DNA of 64,000 nucleotides, taken from the NCBI RefSeq assembly GCF_027596085.1, contig NC_072465.1, positions 8,618,053-8,682,052 on the forward strand, written 5' to 3'. The notes beneath the pieces are model-generated. The model was not told where the DNA came from. It saw only the letters and a program-made list of their open reading frames with translations, and ran no database searches. This document shows positions 33,584 through 47,190 of this stretch, in pieces; positions within the stretch are counted from its first letter, which is position 1; every line of letters starts with the position of its first letter. The stretch is from Anoplopoma fimbria. Its lineage: Eukaryota > Chordata > Actinopteri > Perciformes > Anoplopomatidae. Made by a program: the position numbers and the translations under genes.

Positions 33584-36500
33584 GCCACAACTACCTTACG
33601 CCACTGAGTTGGACACGTGGAATAAGCAGACTTCCCTAAATGTCAGCCTGTTCAGTGGTCCAGTGAAACACCTGTGCCGCCCCTCAGTTTTCAATCCAGA
33701 GTTCAGGGCGACTAAGACGTCCCTGCCAGTGTTATGGCTGGCTGCTCGTAAAAAGACAGCGTGGCCACAGAGGTCAGACAGGTTTTTTTGAAAATAATCG
33801 GTGAAACTCACAGGCTGTCAGAGGCTAAAATAAGGGGGGTTGTCAAAAGCACTTTAAAAGCAAACGGCTATTGGTGAGCAGCAACAATTCAGGTGCAGAG
33901 ATAGAGTCAAGCTTACTCTCGGGCTAAACAGTAAATTACCAGATGCACTGACTTGTCCATCCTTAAACACAGTCCAACTCCACAAACAAACAACAGCCTG
34001 ACTGCTTCTGTTGAGTGTGACTGAAGCAGCTAATTGGAAGCTGCCAGATCAGATTAAACACTTGAATTAGGTTTGCCTCTGTTGGATAAACTCCAACAAG
34101 TTGCATTGTGTGTAAACACCTTGTGGGAGAGCTATTTTTGGAGGGGGTATAAAAATCACACACGATTTATTATCTTTATGTTCAATTAAATAATGTGTTC
34201 AGATATGCTGTAAAATGAATTTATGCCTGCCAACAAGGGAAAGCAGAAACATATATAATCCCGGCAATGATGTGACAGTGCAGCATTTCACTCCCACATT
34301 TTGTTACGCAACATGTGCAAATGCAAACCACTTTACAAGGGAAACGTTTACAGTGAGAGCTTCCCACTCGCTGTTGAGAGAAATAAATAAGAGCGAAGAC
34401 AATAACTTCTGAGAATTCTGAGGCTTCAGTTGCTCGCGGATTTCATATTGCGGCACAGACCTTATTTCCAACAATAGTCTTTTTTTGTTGTTGTACATTG
34501 TCAGGAAAGTAGAGGTTGTGAATAAAACACAAGCAAAACTAGACAAAAAACACTCCTGACTGAAAAAAGGTTGCTGTTCATCTTGACACTTGACGCTTAT
34601 GAAAACATTTCAAATATGAGCCATAGAATTCTTAGAATAAATAGATTTCATTTTGTGTCTCCCTTTCCTAAATGTAAGAGAGAGCTAATAAAACTAGACA
34701 CACCATTACTAATTGACATGCTTTTAAAATTTTGTAGCTTTTTTCCATTTCAAAAGCTTCTTAATATAGCTTTGAAATACTTAAGGACAGCAATACATAA
34801 CTGACATTGTGGGTGTAAGAGCTCTCCACTGATTATTCCCAGTGTTAAAGCCCTGTTAAAGCATTATTAAGAAAAAAAGCTCCTATTCTTACAGTCATGC
34901 CTTCCTCCAAATGTGACATTTTTAAAGCTCTGTACCACCATTTTTGCATTTACCAAGTCCAGATTTTCCTTTATTCCCCTTGTGGCACACAATAAAGAGT
35001 ACCATTATCCAACAAATTGCCCATATTTAATACAAACTGTGTATTCTTTTGTCAACCATGTGGACCAGCCTCTGATGCAGAGATAGTACTGTACACTTTT
35101 GGAGCTTTAAAGACACAGTTAAGTAAAAATATATATTCTCCAGGATCGTATCTAATGTGTCAGACTCTTGGCAATAAAAAATAAAAGAAGAACAGGGTTT
35201 TTATTTACCCATATTATCCCTCTCTTTTCATTTTTTGCCCACCATTAAAATATTTTTGTTGACTAATCTCGAGAAATAGGCTATTCTCATACATTTATCC
35301 ATTTTTAGGATTTTGGTTAACCTAGACTGGTGATCATTTTCAAAAAGAAAGATTATTAATAAATATTAGCACTAGTTTTTATTTGCATTTAAATTTCTTA
35401 CAGTGAAAGTAACTGACATCTGTAATTAATCCATTTATTTTCTATGATGTTTATTTGTTGCTAAAAGGTGGCTGTGAGCAAGCTAGCTAATATAGTTAGC
35501 TGTTTCTTTGTTTTAAGTGGCTATTTGTTGACTTTGACTATACAATGTTGACTTATATTCTCATACCACATAAAAAGAACAAACATTTTTCTGTGAAAAT
35601 GTGCATTTTGTGTGTTTTTCAGAACTTAGACCAGTTTTGCCAGTCTATAATAGCAAGGAAGCTAGCCGATCCAGCTAGCCGATCCAGCTAGCTAACGTTA
35701 GAAAATGAGCATTTTGTGTGTTCCTTTATTGCTTATTAAAAATGTAGAACTGTGTTACACCTGGTTTCTTTAACATGCTTTACTGAACTAGACCTGTTAG
35801 CCTGTTACAGCATCACAAAATATAATGTTACTGTTTACTGTTGGACCAGTAGTTTCGTAAAATAACTTTGGGGGAGAAGATGAGGATTATATTGTATTTA
35901 TTTACGGTCATTGACCAGCACCTCCTTCCTCTAGTTATAAACCTGCAGTGATCACAATACTACAACTCAGTCCTTAATAAAAACCAAGCTTGTGCATGTG
36001 TTTTTAGGCTTTCACTCCAACCAAACTATTCTCTTTTTGTCCAGTCCAGAAGCTGTGGGAGTTTTTCCCATCTGCCCGCTCACACCTGAAATGACCAGTT
36101 CAACAGAGTAACAGAAAGCAGATCAGGGGAGACTGAAACAGCCATTTCACCCCTCAGCACACAAGAGAAGGAAAGAGGCAGCGGGCCCAGCTTCACTCCA
36201 CTGTTTGTATAGAGCCATTCATCTCCTTATTAGGATCAGTGCCGGGGCTGAAAGGAAGCTACAGGAGCTCTCTGTGTTATTGGTGTCAGTGTCAGAGGAT
36301 TTGAAAAGATGCTGAACAAGGAACTCAGTGCTATTTGTTTAAGTATAGACAGGGACAGGCACAGAGGGGCAGGAAAAGGACGTCAATGCTGCCCTAAAAC
36401 ATTTTAGGAGTTGTCTTGTAAAGTTTTTCTGGGCAGAATCAGTCAATCGCCTAAGCACTACTACTACTACTACTACAGTGTGGACAACAGAGTGTGGTTC

Positions 36501-37500
36501 TCTAAATGGCAGCTGAAAGCCAACACCAAGCGTCTGAATCTCCGGACTGCCGAGTGCTTGGCAGCCCTGCTGTGTGCTGTTGGCGCACAAGTGTCTGGTG
36601 AGATTGCAGCATTAAAAGGGCTACCAGAGGGACATCCATTATGAATTATGAAAAAGCCTCTCATTATCGCTGCCAGCATAAAAAGAAAAAAAGAAAAGAG
36701 GAGAAAAATCAATGCATGACGGAGAATCCATGAATGATCAGCTATGTGAAAAATGTAATGCCGGCCAGCAAAAAAATAAAAAAACGTGGAACAATTACAG
36801 AAAAGCCTGCGGTTGAAAAAAAAAAGCTGACTATCACAGAGGGAACTGCTGGTGCCAAAACAATGAGTAGTTTCTGTTATTGAGGAGTGGCCTTATAACT
36901 GCAGGTGGGTAAGAGAAGTGAGAGTTTTATTGCGGGGCGCAATAACAACACACGAGTGATCTCAAACCAAGCACATAGACGTTTAAGGCGGGAGTGGGTC
37001 GCACCGATAACACAACAACATCACGTTTCCTCTACAAACCACTGCTGCTTGCTGACTTTGGGGGATTTGTTGTAAACTGTATACTGGCATTAGTGTTGAC
37101 GCGCTCCCAGCAAGGCCAGCTGATGTTGCTGCGGCAAAATGAGTTTATGATTTCACAAAAAAGGAGCTTGCTGCAGACGAGAGTGCCCACTCTGATTGTA
37201 AATCAACAACCTTAATAGTGAGGTGGGAGGATGCTTATTGTCACACAGAGGAGCGAGGCTATAAAGAGGAAGAGCAGAGCTCATACAAGTGTGAAGGGTA
37301 AATGACACGTGCAGTCAAGGACGTGCACAAAGCTGAGCTGAAGTTGCTCAAGCAACAGCCCCAACCGAAAAAAAATTGTTTTATTTTGCTGTTGTGATTG
37401 CAAAAATGCAAGTAGCCCATAATTGCTAAAGTTAGACCAAATTAAATCACCATATCATCCAAACTTTTTACTTTTTGATCTGATTGTACAGAAGTCAAAG
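33584..37500. other. Non-coding interval with minor tandem repeats
   Basis: No exon was recognised. It contains a 13-bp unit repeated at 35661-35692 and a short (CTA)n at 36457-36477. The long open frame across the latter is a repeat artefact with no homology. Otherwise the interval is AT-rich. Confidence 0.4.
35661..35692. repeat. 13-bp unit, two and a half copies
   Basis: GCTAGCCGATCCA is repeated twice and followed by GCTAGC. It is part of a GCTAGC-rich patch. Confidence 0.85.
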
Positions 37501-37836
37501 ACTGTGTTCCAAATACCATCATATTTCTTTTTTACTTAAATTACACACTGCAGCCGCCTTTAAAGAGTACATACTGTTGCATGCAGTGTGCATTGAATTG
37601 GGACATACTAGGTTGTTATAACATCGCACCTTGCTCATATATCCGCTGCTCAGAGGATTGTGGCTCAGAATAGCCTGAAAAAGCATGCCGCCTTGGATAC
37701 TGCAAAATCAACCTGATGCACTTTATATCCTGATATTTTTTGGCATAATTCACCTGACATTCTATGTATTGGGACATACTAAATATTTTTCTGGCATACT
37801 AAATAGTATGATAGTATGGGTAGTGGAATGCACAGC
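37501..37836. mobile_element. TACTAT-type inverted-repeat element (MITE)
   Basis: The left end ACTGTGTTCCAAATACCATC resembles the reverse complement of the right end, GCTGTGCATTCCACTACCCA. Inside, GGGACATACT occurs twice and GCATACTAAATAGTATG near the right end, words typical of a widespread vertebrate non-autonomous DNA transposon. Inverted-repeat identity is moderate and no target duplication was confirmed, so boundaries are approximate. Confidence 0.5.
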
Positions 37837-37972
37837 TAGAGAAAATGACCCTTCTTCTTACTTGATTTATTAACTCGTTAAACATTGTGAACATGAGTTT
37901 ATGGTCTCGATCTCTAGTTTCAAGTCTTCTTCAATACAGCATGATGTTTATTTCGTAAATTATGGTCTATTT

Positions 37973-38018
37973 AAGAGTCAAATAGCCCATAAAGCAAGAG
38001 TCAAATAGCCCATAAAGC
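37973..38018. repeat. Exact 23-bp tandem duplication
   Basis: A 23-base unit starting AAGAGTCAAATAGCCC is present twice without any difference. It is probably a recent duplication. Confidence 0.93.
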
Positions 38019-38035
38019 AAGGTATGCTCGGCTAA

Positions 38036-38120
38036 AATGCCCAACTCAAGGCTTCAAAATGGCAGTCCACCACCAATTTGCTGACATCACGGTGACTACT
38101 TCCACTTATACAGTCAATTG
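38036..38120 (-). repeat. Dispersed repeat family X, copy C (5' fragment, inverted)
   Basis: In reverse complement this reads TATAAGTGGAAGTAGTCACC, then TGGACTGCCATTTTGAAGCC and TTGAGTTGGGCATTTT. These match the beginning of copy A at 33098-33180. Only the first 85 bases are present. Confidence 0.7.
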
Positions 38121-39840
38121 GTAAGAGCAACAACCCCTCTAAATAACATTGCACGTCCCTCTGTGCAGTAGTATTAGATTATAATTACTGTAACTTAATG
38201 TGAGCTAAAAGGGGACTATCTTCTTCGGAAGTAAAATAATTAAAACCAGAGCAGCTTGTCTAATTTTAGGAGCATTTACAGGAAACTGTGTGTACTTTAC
38301 ATAACTCACGATGCTTCCCATTGTATTGTTGATGTTTTTCTATTTTATTTATTGGATGATTTTGTCAGTATAGTAGCTTGGGGACTTGTATTTCTTTAGA
38401 AGTTGCTTGAGAAAGGCAATCTGTCAGAGTAAAAATACTATCTATTTGTTTCTGTTCTGTTATGGTTTCATGAGAATCCAGTTGAAAGGAATATTCATGG
38501 TGGCAAGCCCTGATATTTTGACTGTGGGCCAAATCCCAAATGAAGTAAACTACAATTGAACTACCAGGCATGAAAAACAACAATAAGTTTGAAAGAAAGG
38601 TTTAATTTTAGCCGTCAACTCTCAAATCTGTAATGGCAGAACTGCCACGCTGCACTAGAGCCCACCATTCAATTTTCAAAAGCCTTTTCTAATCCATCTA
38701 ATATTCCACCTGCACATCATGCTACCAAATAGTGCTTAATGGATTCGTCAATCAGCCACTATTGAATCACCAACAATCCTAATAATTGATTCAGCAATTT
38801 AGCCATTTGCTGAGTTTGGGATTTATATTGATAAACTATCAAAAGGATAATCAGCAAATGAATCAATAATGCTAATAATCATTAGTTGCATCCCTGGAAT
38901 AAGTTTTTAACTGTACAAGCAAATTAATGATATCCCAGGACTGCCTGTAAGATACAGTCACAGTGTGATATATCCAATAGGTGGGCTTTAATAATCGTCT
39001 ACAACAGTTTTCAAGCTGTGCGATGCTCCCTGAGGAGAGGGAGGGTTGAATGGGGGGCAGTGGGGAAACAGGTACAGGCTGGTGTTCTAAAAACAACAGG
39101 AAGTTAGTTGACGTAGTTTGTCCTGCTGCTCGCCAACATGGTCAACCGTCAGTGCCAGCAGCGGTGGCTGTGACACACAATAATGGCGGCAATTTAAGTA
39201 CTCTAAAACCCTTGGCGCCGAATTGTCAAACGTCCAACTCTTTCTTTGGACATACTCAAATCTGAACACAAAGACACCCTGATACACATATCTTTAAATT
39301 GCACCTCCGATTAATATCATATGTGATGTCCATCACAAAAAAAAGTCCAAAACTCCCCACAGAAATCATAGAAAACTGGACAGACAGCAATGGCCTTTTC
39401 TAAAAGTGAAAAATAATATGTGTCGGCCCCGTGACTCAGACTCACTCCAATATGCTATGGTTTATTTCCTTGTTCATGCTGCACCCTTCCAAAAAGTAAA
39501 AAAAAAACCTGCAAACAGGCACACAATCCAACAAACAAAACCCAAAATCCAGTGACACATACAGTGCAAACAGGAACCGATGATTTTGCCACATTGGGGG
39601 GCGCGGTTGTCTCGATTCTGTCTGCAGGAGAGCCCACAGTGTCAGACTTTTACAGTTATGTTGTAAGTGTATACACACTTTTCGGAAAATGCATAAGAAT
39701 ACAATATTATCCCTAAAATATAAGTATTTAAGTATTAAACAGCAGATATTTTCTTGTAATATGATTTAAAATGTTGTGGGTAGAAGGAGTGTGCAAACAA
39801 GTTGTGTGTTTTTGCCACTTACTCCAGATTGCCTAGGTTT
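38121..39840. other. Non-coding interval, no feature seen
   Basis: AT-rich sequence. TCAGCAA/TTGCTGA words recur around 38740-38870 without forming a clean array. No gene was recognised. Confidence 0.4.
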
Positions 39841-39850
39841 GTATGTGTGT

Positions 39851-39935
<85 letters not shown>

Positions 39936-39944
39936 TGTGTGTGT
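39841..39944. repeat. (GT)n microsatellite with AT interruptions
   Basis: A 104-base GT array interrupted by GTAT at a few points, which tends to stabilise length. Confidence 0.98.
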
Positions 39945-40039
39945 AAAGCACAGTTGATACTTCTTGTGCTACAAACACAGCAACAGGCAAGTTGGTACAA
40001 CAAACCCAAACACATGAACCACACAGAAAACACACAGAG

Positions 40040-40350
40040 GAGGTGTGTCACATGCGTCCGCAGGTTATTACTGAGAACTGCAAACACACACGGCAGGTGT
40101 GAGCGTACAGAGTGTGGAGTAACGGCCGGGGCTGAGCCTGGATCTGCCTTCCAACCTGTCCGACCGGTTTAGAAGTCACACGACAGGGCGTACGGGGACT
40201 AGGAGTAGTCCCGAGGATCTGCTCCTCCACAGACCACAGCAGCAGACCGAGCTAACGCGACCCTGGAAGAGCACATTTCTCACATCCAACACTCTCGTAG
40301 GACAGCTACAGTCCACGTGCGCGCTACACCCACCTGCTTCACCGGGCGTT
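40040..40350. promoter_or_regulatory. CpG-rich block, candidate promoter or first exon
   Basis: By eye this 310-base block contains about 20 CpG dinucleotides, against very few in the flanks. They include ACGGCCGG, AACGCGACC, CACGTGCGCGC and GGGCGTTT. CACGTG (E-box) and several GGAC/GTCC words occur. It could be a promoter of the minus-strand epb41-like gene, of an unannotated transcript, or just a GC-rich patch. No TATA box or clear splice-donor pair settles the strand. Confidence 0.35.
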
Positions 40351-42392
40351 TGATACACAATCACCTTTTAATTAGCAGCGAAACATAACGCAGAGGTCAA
40401 AGTGCACCCGACATCCTCGGCGGTGCTGCATATCTCGTTAACCAGGATTTTATTAATCACAGTCCAGTTACCACGGGACCATCGTCCTCAGAAGACAAAA
40501 CCATAACACCTGCAACTTCATCATGTTGCAAAAATAGTTTTTTGCAAATCAACCGATCAGTGAGGATGGCATTGTTGTAAATTTTTACTTCTTTTTTGGG
40601 GGGGCTACTCTAATCCCTACTAATCCTCTTTTTAGGTCTCGTTTTTATGCATTTATAAATACTTTGCACTATGATCGACCTCGGCGCAGACTGTTTCTCC
40701 TCTATTCACCCGCTCTCTGCAATGCGCCAGGCAATCACACACTCTAATCATCGGGGGAAACGGAGGGTTCAAGAGCGGAATTAGCCTTCCTCCACAACTG
40801 TTGAATGCAAAAAGGCTTCAATTAATGATTGCCAAGTGCGAAGTGGCCAAAAGAAAACAATGGCTGCTGGCTCGGGTCGTTGGAAAGGGGGCAACGTACT
40901 GTAGCTGGAGAAAAAGCCTTTCCAAAGGCGGACCACAAAGAAAGCAGAATTAACAGCCCTAAAAAAAGAAGTGGCAACTGTTCTCTTTCCTAAACAACTT
41001 TGACTGAAATATGTGGGGAAGCAGAAGAAGAAAAAAAGAGCAGCATTATGGGTATCGTTGCAACAGATCAAAGCCTGACAACAACACGATGAGTCTCATC
41101 CTTTAGAGGCAAAGGGGATTTGTACAAAGAAGGCAGCGGATGAGAGGGAGCGAGGGAGACCAGTGTAGGTATGCAAAGGAAGGGGGGAGGGGGTTGGGGG
41201 GGATCTGCTGACTCACTGTAATCATCAGGCTGAGGCAAGCTGAGCCTCTGCTGCTGCTGCTGAGGGTAAAGCTCTCTGCCTCCCCTTCAGAAGGACAAAG
41301 TAATGCTTCCCTTCAACTGCGCAGAGCTATATGAATGAAGGTGGGAAAAGAGAAATGTGAAATAAAACTGCCTCTCGGCATGAAATAGCATCTCTTTTCT
41401 CTCTTCTTCTTCTTCTTCTTACATCTGACTGCAGACAAAATGATGCAATCTGAAGAAGGCGATGAATAGCCCGGAGCTGTGTGAGAGAAAACCAAAGCTA
41501 AATATAAAGCCCCGATCACACAGACGGCAACACTACTGCAACAGGCTTGTGAAGAGACCCCTTCAACAGAGTGAGGAAGAGGCCGCTGCAAATAACTGTA
41601 GAGATTTCTGCCGGATAGCTCCTAAAGACTCTATTAAAGACCAAGAAAACAATACCATGTTCAGGTCTGAGTCGTAACAGGATTCTGACAGGACTGCAAC
41701 GGGTGCAGCGTCCTGATGAGGCTTAATTCTATTAAAAAATAACAAAACACACACAGCCAGGGCGATTACTCTCACTGGATTCAGCTGCAGCAATGTAGCG
41801 TTATCCTCTTTTGATTACTCCAAACAAAGCTGATTGAGAAAAAGCATGTAAAACAGAGATTTAGGTCTTACATTAAGCATATGGATAAACGAATGAACAC
41901 AAAGCTGCAGTTCACTTTACCACTGTAGTACACACTGGCATGTAGTACGCAAGTGTTTGTTACATGGTGTGTAAACAATGTTTTTGTGGTGATGGCATAT
42001 AGACCGGATATGTTTTGAAAAATGCTATTGAGTTGTTTTTTTAAGGCTTGACTTGTACTAGCGACTAAAGGTCAGGATATCGAAGCCTTTGCTACACCAA
42101 TTTTGACCTTTTTATCATCTATTCGTCCTAAGTCACCCGTCTTTATAGTTTTGTCAAGCCTCCATTCCCTATGGACAAAAGAGACCCTCTAACATCTGGC
42201 ATCTGCCTTTAATGGGAAAGGTTACAATCTGCATTCATTCCAAATGACTCTGTAGTGTTCACGGGTGTTTATTGGCTCTGGCTGTGATGGAAACATGACA
42301 AGTGCATATCACAAATCAAATCAACAGGGATTTGGGTAATTATTTGAATTTATGAATGTACAAAACATATAATTGAAATGCTCTCGTCAATA
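40351..42392. other. Non-coding interval with short (CTT)n
   Basis: No exon was recognised. CTTCTTCTTCTT occurs at about 41402-41420 and CTGCTGCTGCTG near 41247-41262. A G-rich patch lies at 41180-41200. CpG remains moderately elevated to about 40780. Confidence 0.4.
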
Positions 42393-42760
42393 CCATCAGA
42401 GTCAAATAACAGTAATTTGACCTCGCTGATCATCCAAACTGGACAGAAACAAAGTAAAACTCATTAAAAACCTCTTTCTTTCTTTCCACTGTTAACAACA
42501 ATCACCGACTCTGTTTTGGTCAAAATAAACCCTTAATTCAAAGAGTTAGATGTGAAAACAAAAAGCAAGTATGTGCGCTCCTCAAAGCTACAAGACTCTA
42601 TTGACCAAAACACTAGTTTTAACTCGCCGATCGTCAGAAAAAATTTAATTCAAACCTGACAGAAACAAAATAAAACTAATTAAAACTGCCTTTCCACTGA
42701 TCCAAAAATCACCAACTCTGGTTTGATAGTTTAAAAGAGACTGAATAGGTAACATATTAG
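42393..42760. repeat. Diverged tandem duplication with period near 200 bp
   Basis: Two successive segments share blocks in the same order: ACAGAAACAAA.TAAAACT.ATTAAAA, TTTCCACTG and ATCACC.ACTCTG.TTTG. The first copy sits at about 42414-42525 and the second at about 42615-42730. Divergence is substantial, so the duplication is old, or both halves belong to one repetitive element. Confidence 0.6.
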
Positions 42761-43180
42761 ACAAAAGAAGTAACCACAAAAACATTTTAAATGTTTACTA
42801 CATCTGTTTTCCAGCATGTTCGAGACGTCAAACATGGCACACCAGTAAAGAAACAGAAAGGCAAATCTTCTACTGGCAATGGAAAAGAAGTCTAGGGCCT
42901 ATTTATTTAGGTTTTCCGGTATTTAAACGGCTGCATTTTGGTGGAAAAAGGGTTTAACAGCAAATCTAAAGTCATGATCAAATGGTTTCTTCCAAAATAC
43001 TGGGAGTCCCTTGTGTCTGGGTACACAATTTGAATGATGCAGATTATCCGTAAACAACAACAAAGAGAGGCAATGACAGAATGCAAACACAATAAATGGA
43101 CATTGCCATAAATATAAATAATATGAAAATGGGATTGTTTAACTAACAAAAGGTTGAAAACTTGATGGTTACAATTGGAT
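42761..43180. other. Non-coding interval, no feature seen
   Basis: AT-rich sequence. Nothing was recognised. Confidence 0.4.
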
Positions 43181-43585
43181 TTAAAGCTAGGGTGGGTAAT
43201 TTCTTTACTGTAATATTTGGCAAAACTGTCCTAATAGCCAGTCAGCTATATGTAGGTGAAGTGCTCTGAGAATATCTGCTCATAACTTTGCTCTCCCCTG
43301 CCTCTGTGGGCCGCACCCAAAAATTGCCACCGCTCATGTACACTTTGACCAATCAGAGCGAGGCTCCGATTCTCCGTTCTTATTGGCTGTGGGACTGTCC
43401 GGTCACCTTGGCAACGACGTTGGTGCGTCCCTGCATGTTTCGTCTTCCTATCAATGTAACTGAATTCACATGAACGCGCATAACTGACGTTCGGTGGGAG
43501 GAGCTACAGCAGGTAGCGTGGCAGGGAGAGGCCAGAGAGCACGCGACGGAATCTCAACGGCTGTTTTCGCCCACCCTAGCTTTAA
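43181..43585. mobile_element. 405-bp TTAA-flanked MITE
   Basis: The left end begins TTAAAGCTAGGGTGGG and the right end is its exact reverse complement over these 16 bases. Ends begin with TTAA, as in piggyBac-type insertions. The interior is GC-richer than its surroundings and includes GACCAATCAGAGCG and GGTGGGAGGAGCTACAG. There is no coding sequence. It is among the cleanest transposon ends in the window. Confidence 0.85.
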
Positions 43586-43773
43586 GTTAAGGTCAGGGTG
43601 GGGTTAGATGTTAGTTGTGATGATACAGGTAATGTTAGGAACTAGGCCATGCATGCATGTCAATAAGTAAGCACTTAACAAATATAGAAGTAAAAACGCA
43701 TGTGTGTGTCCATGAGTGGATTATGACACAATTGTCCCCTAGCCAGAGACATGAAAAAGGCCCCACCACCTCT

Positions 43774-44345
43774 ACTCCAAAAAGGCCTCTTTTTGGAGTC
43801 TTTCTCTTCGATGTTGTTTTGGGTCTCTGTTGTCATTTTGTCTATCTTTGAAGTCATTTGGTGTCACTTTGTAGTCATTATGTGTCTCTATGTAGTCATT
43901 TTGTGTCTCTTTGTGGTTGTTTTGGGTCTCTGTTTGTCATTTTGTCTATCTTTGAAGTCATTGTGTGTCTCTTTGTGGTTGCTTTGTGTCTCCTTGTAGT
44001 CATTCTGTGTCTGTTTGTGGTTGCTTTGTGTCTCTTTGTAGTCATTCTGTGTCTGTTTGTGGTTGCTTTGTGTCTCTTTGTAGTCATTCTGTGTTTGTAT
44101 GTGGTTGCTTTGTGTCTCTTTGTAGACATATGTGTGTTTTTGTATTTGCTTTGTGTCTCTGAGCAGTCGTTCTGTGTCTCTTTGTGGTTGCTTTGTGTCT
44201 CTTTATAGCCATTCTGTGTCTCTTTGTGATGCTTTGGGTCTCTATGTATCTGTTTTGCATCTCTTTAGAGTTGTTTTGGTCTTCTTGTGTCTCTTTGCAG
44301 TCTTTGCGAGTCTCTTCCTGGTTTGTACGTGTCTCTTTGAGTGAC
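43774..44345. repeat. 21-bp-period minisatellite with flanking hairpin
   Basis: The plus strand is built from variants of TTTGTGTCTCTTTGTAGTCA and TTTGTGTCTCTTTGTGGTTG in alternation, giving a 21-bp period and a 42-bp higher-order unit in the middle. It is preceded by an 11-bp hairpin (43774-43784 with 43789-43799). It is followed by GACATTTTGCCGGTTGAAGG, which I recall as the flank of the same repeat elsewhere in fishes. Because 21 is divisible by 3, several frames stay open. The predicted peptides (CLFVVAL-like on plus, RHKATT-like on minus) are unlikely to be real proteins. Confidence 0.88.
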
Positions 44346-45419
<1,074 letters not shown>

Positions 45420-45425
45420 GTGTGT

Positions 45426-45500
<75 letters not shown>
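45420..45500. repeat. (TG)n microsatellite
   Basis: An 81-base TG array with one TC interruption near its left end. Confidence 0.98.
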
Positions 45501-46233
<733 letters not shown>

Positions 46234-46429
46234 ATCTGTCAAATGTGGCAGTTGCATAATTAACAGTGGGTGTGTTGAGATAACACTCTGACTTAAAAGG
46301 GCCATACAGCAGATCCAGTTCGTCCTGAGAACGGCACAACTTTCTTTTTTTTTTTTTTTTTTTTTTGAAAAATCCAAAATGAAAATAAGGTGTAGAGCAT
46401 CACGTGGTCTGCAGAGTGACAGTCCGGAT

Positions 46430-47190
46430 TCTGGAGGAGAGGAGAGGAGAGGAGGGAGAGGGGGGGTTCTAGCAGCCCGGTTGGTTTGTCAACACTGACC
46501 GGGCCGGTGCAGGCGACGCACAAAAAGACGCAACAACTTGCCTCTCGCCGCTTCATTCCCACAATATAATTCAGCCCCCACGGCGGAGGGACGGCAAGCG
46601 AATTGGGCAAAGTCCACGCGCGTTATTAAAAATGAAGAGCCGCAGCTAAGAGCACAAGAGAGAGAATACAGCAAAGCACCGTAATCACTGAAGGGGGGGA
46701 AACATAAAGGGATTCTGCAACGTTAAAGCTCGACATTCAACAAATCGTTTAACACAACCAAGCCTGGTATTTAAAACGACATTGGAGCAAACCAGCAAGA
46801 CAGAAGCAAGGGAGGAGGGGGGGGCTGATATGAATATTCCAACATACCCTCCTGTCAGACGGACATCCAGGGGAGGACCATGGATGGAGGTGCGCACCGG
46901 CGGAGGTCAATCCTGCTCCCGTCGCCGCTCCGTGTTTATTCTCCGGTTACAGTGGGAGGGGGGGAAAGGGAGTGTGTCGGTGTTTTGCCGGTGAGAAGCC
47001 CTAATGAGAGAAGAAGAAGGAGGAGGAGGAGGAGGAGGAGGAGGAGGAGGAAGAGAAGGAGAGAAAGAGGGAGGGAGGGACGCTGTCAGATGCAGTGAGG
47101 GAGGCGGGAGGGAGGGAGCGGTGACACACGGACGCACTCGTAGCGGTGTGTGTTCAGGGGGAATGCGTAAAGCCGAAAGACGCGAGTGTC
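46430..47190. promoter_or_regulatory. CpG-rich block, candidate promoter/first exon region
   Basis: CpG and GC content are clearly raised over about 760 bases: ACCGGGCCGGTGCAGGCGAC, CACGGCGGAGGGACGG, CCACGCGCG, GTAGCGGTG and AAGACGCGAG. A (GGA)n tract (47009-47051) lies inside; read on the minus strand it is (CTC)n, common in 5' leaders. On the minus strand a GTATGT donor-like site follows CAGGAGG at 46848, which would fit a first exon of the epb41-like gene about 43 kb upstream of its start codon. This is inference only; the sequence gives no start-site element that fixes strand. Confidence 0.4.
47009..47051. repeat. (GAA)n(GGA)n purine microsatellite
   Basis: AAGAAGAAGG followed by about eleven GGA units. 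It can adopt triplex structure and sits inside the CpG-rich block. Confidence 0.95.

Noticed and set aside
33477..33811. Overlapping plus and minus frames at the end of family X copy A
   Set aside because: The left part is within a dispersed repeat, and the remainder has no family resemblance on either strand.
43858..44208. Repetitive hydrophobic protein from the 21-bp minisatellite
   Set aside because: All three plus-strand frames and a minus-strand frame stay open because the period is a multiple of 3; the sequence is a dispersed fish minisatellite.
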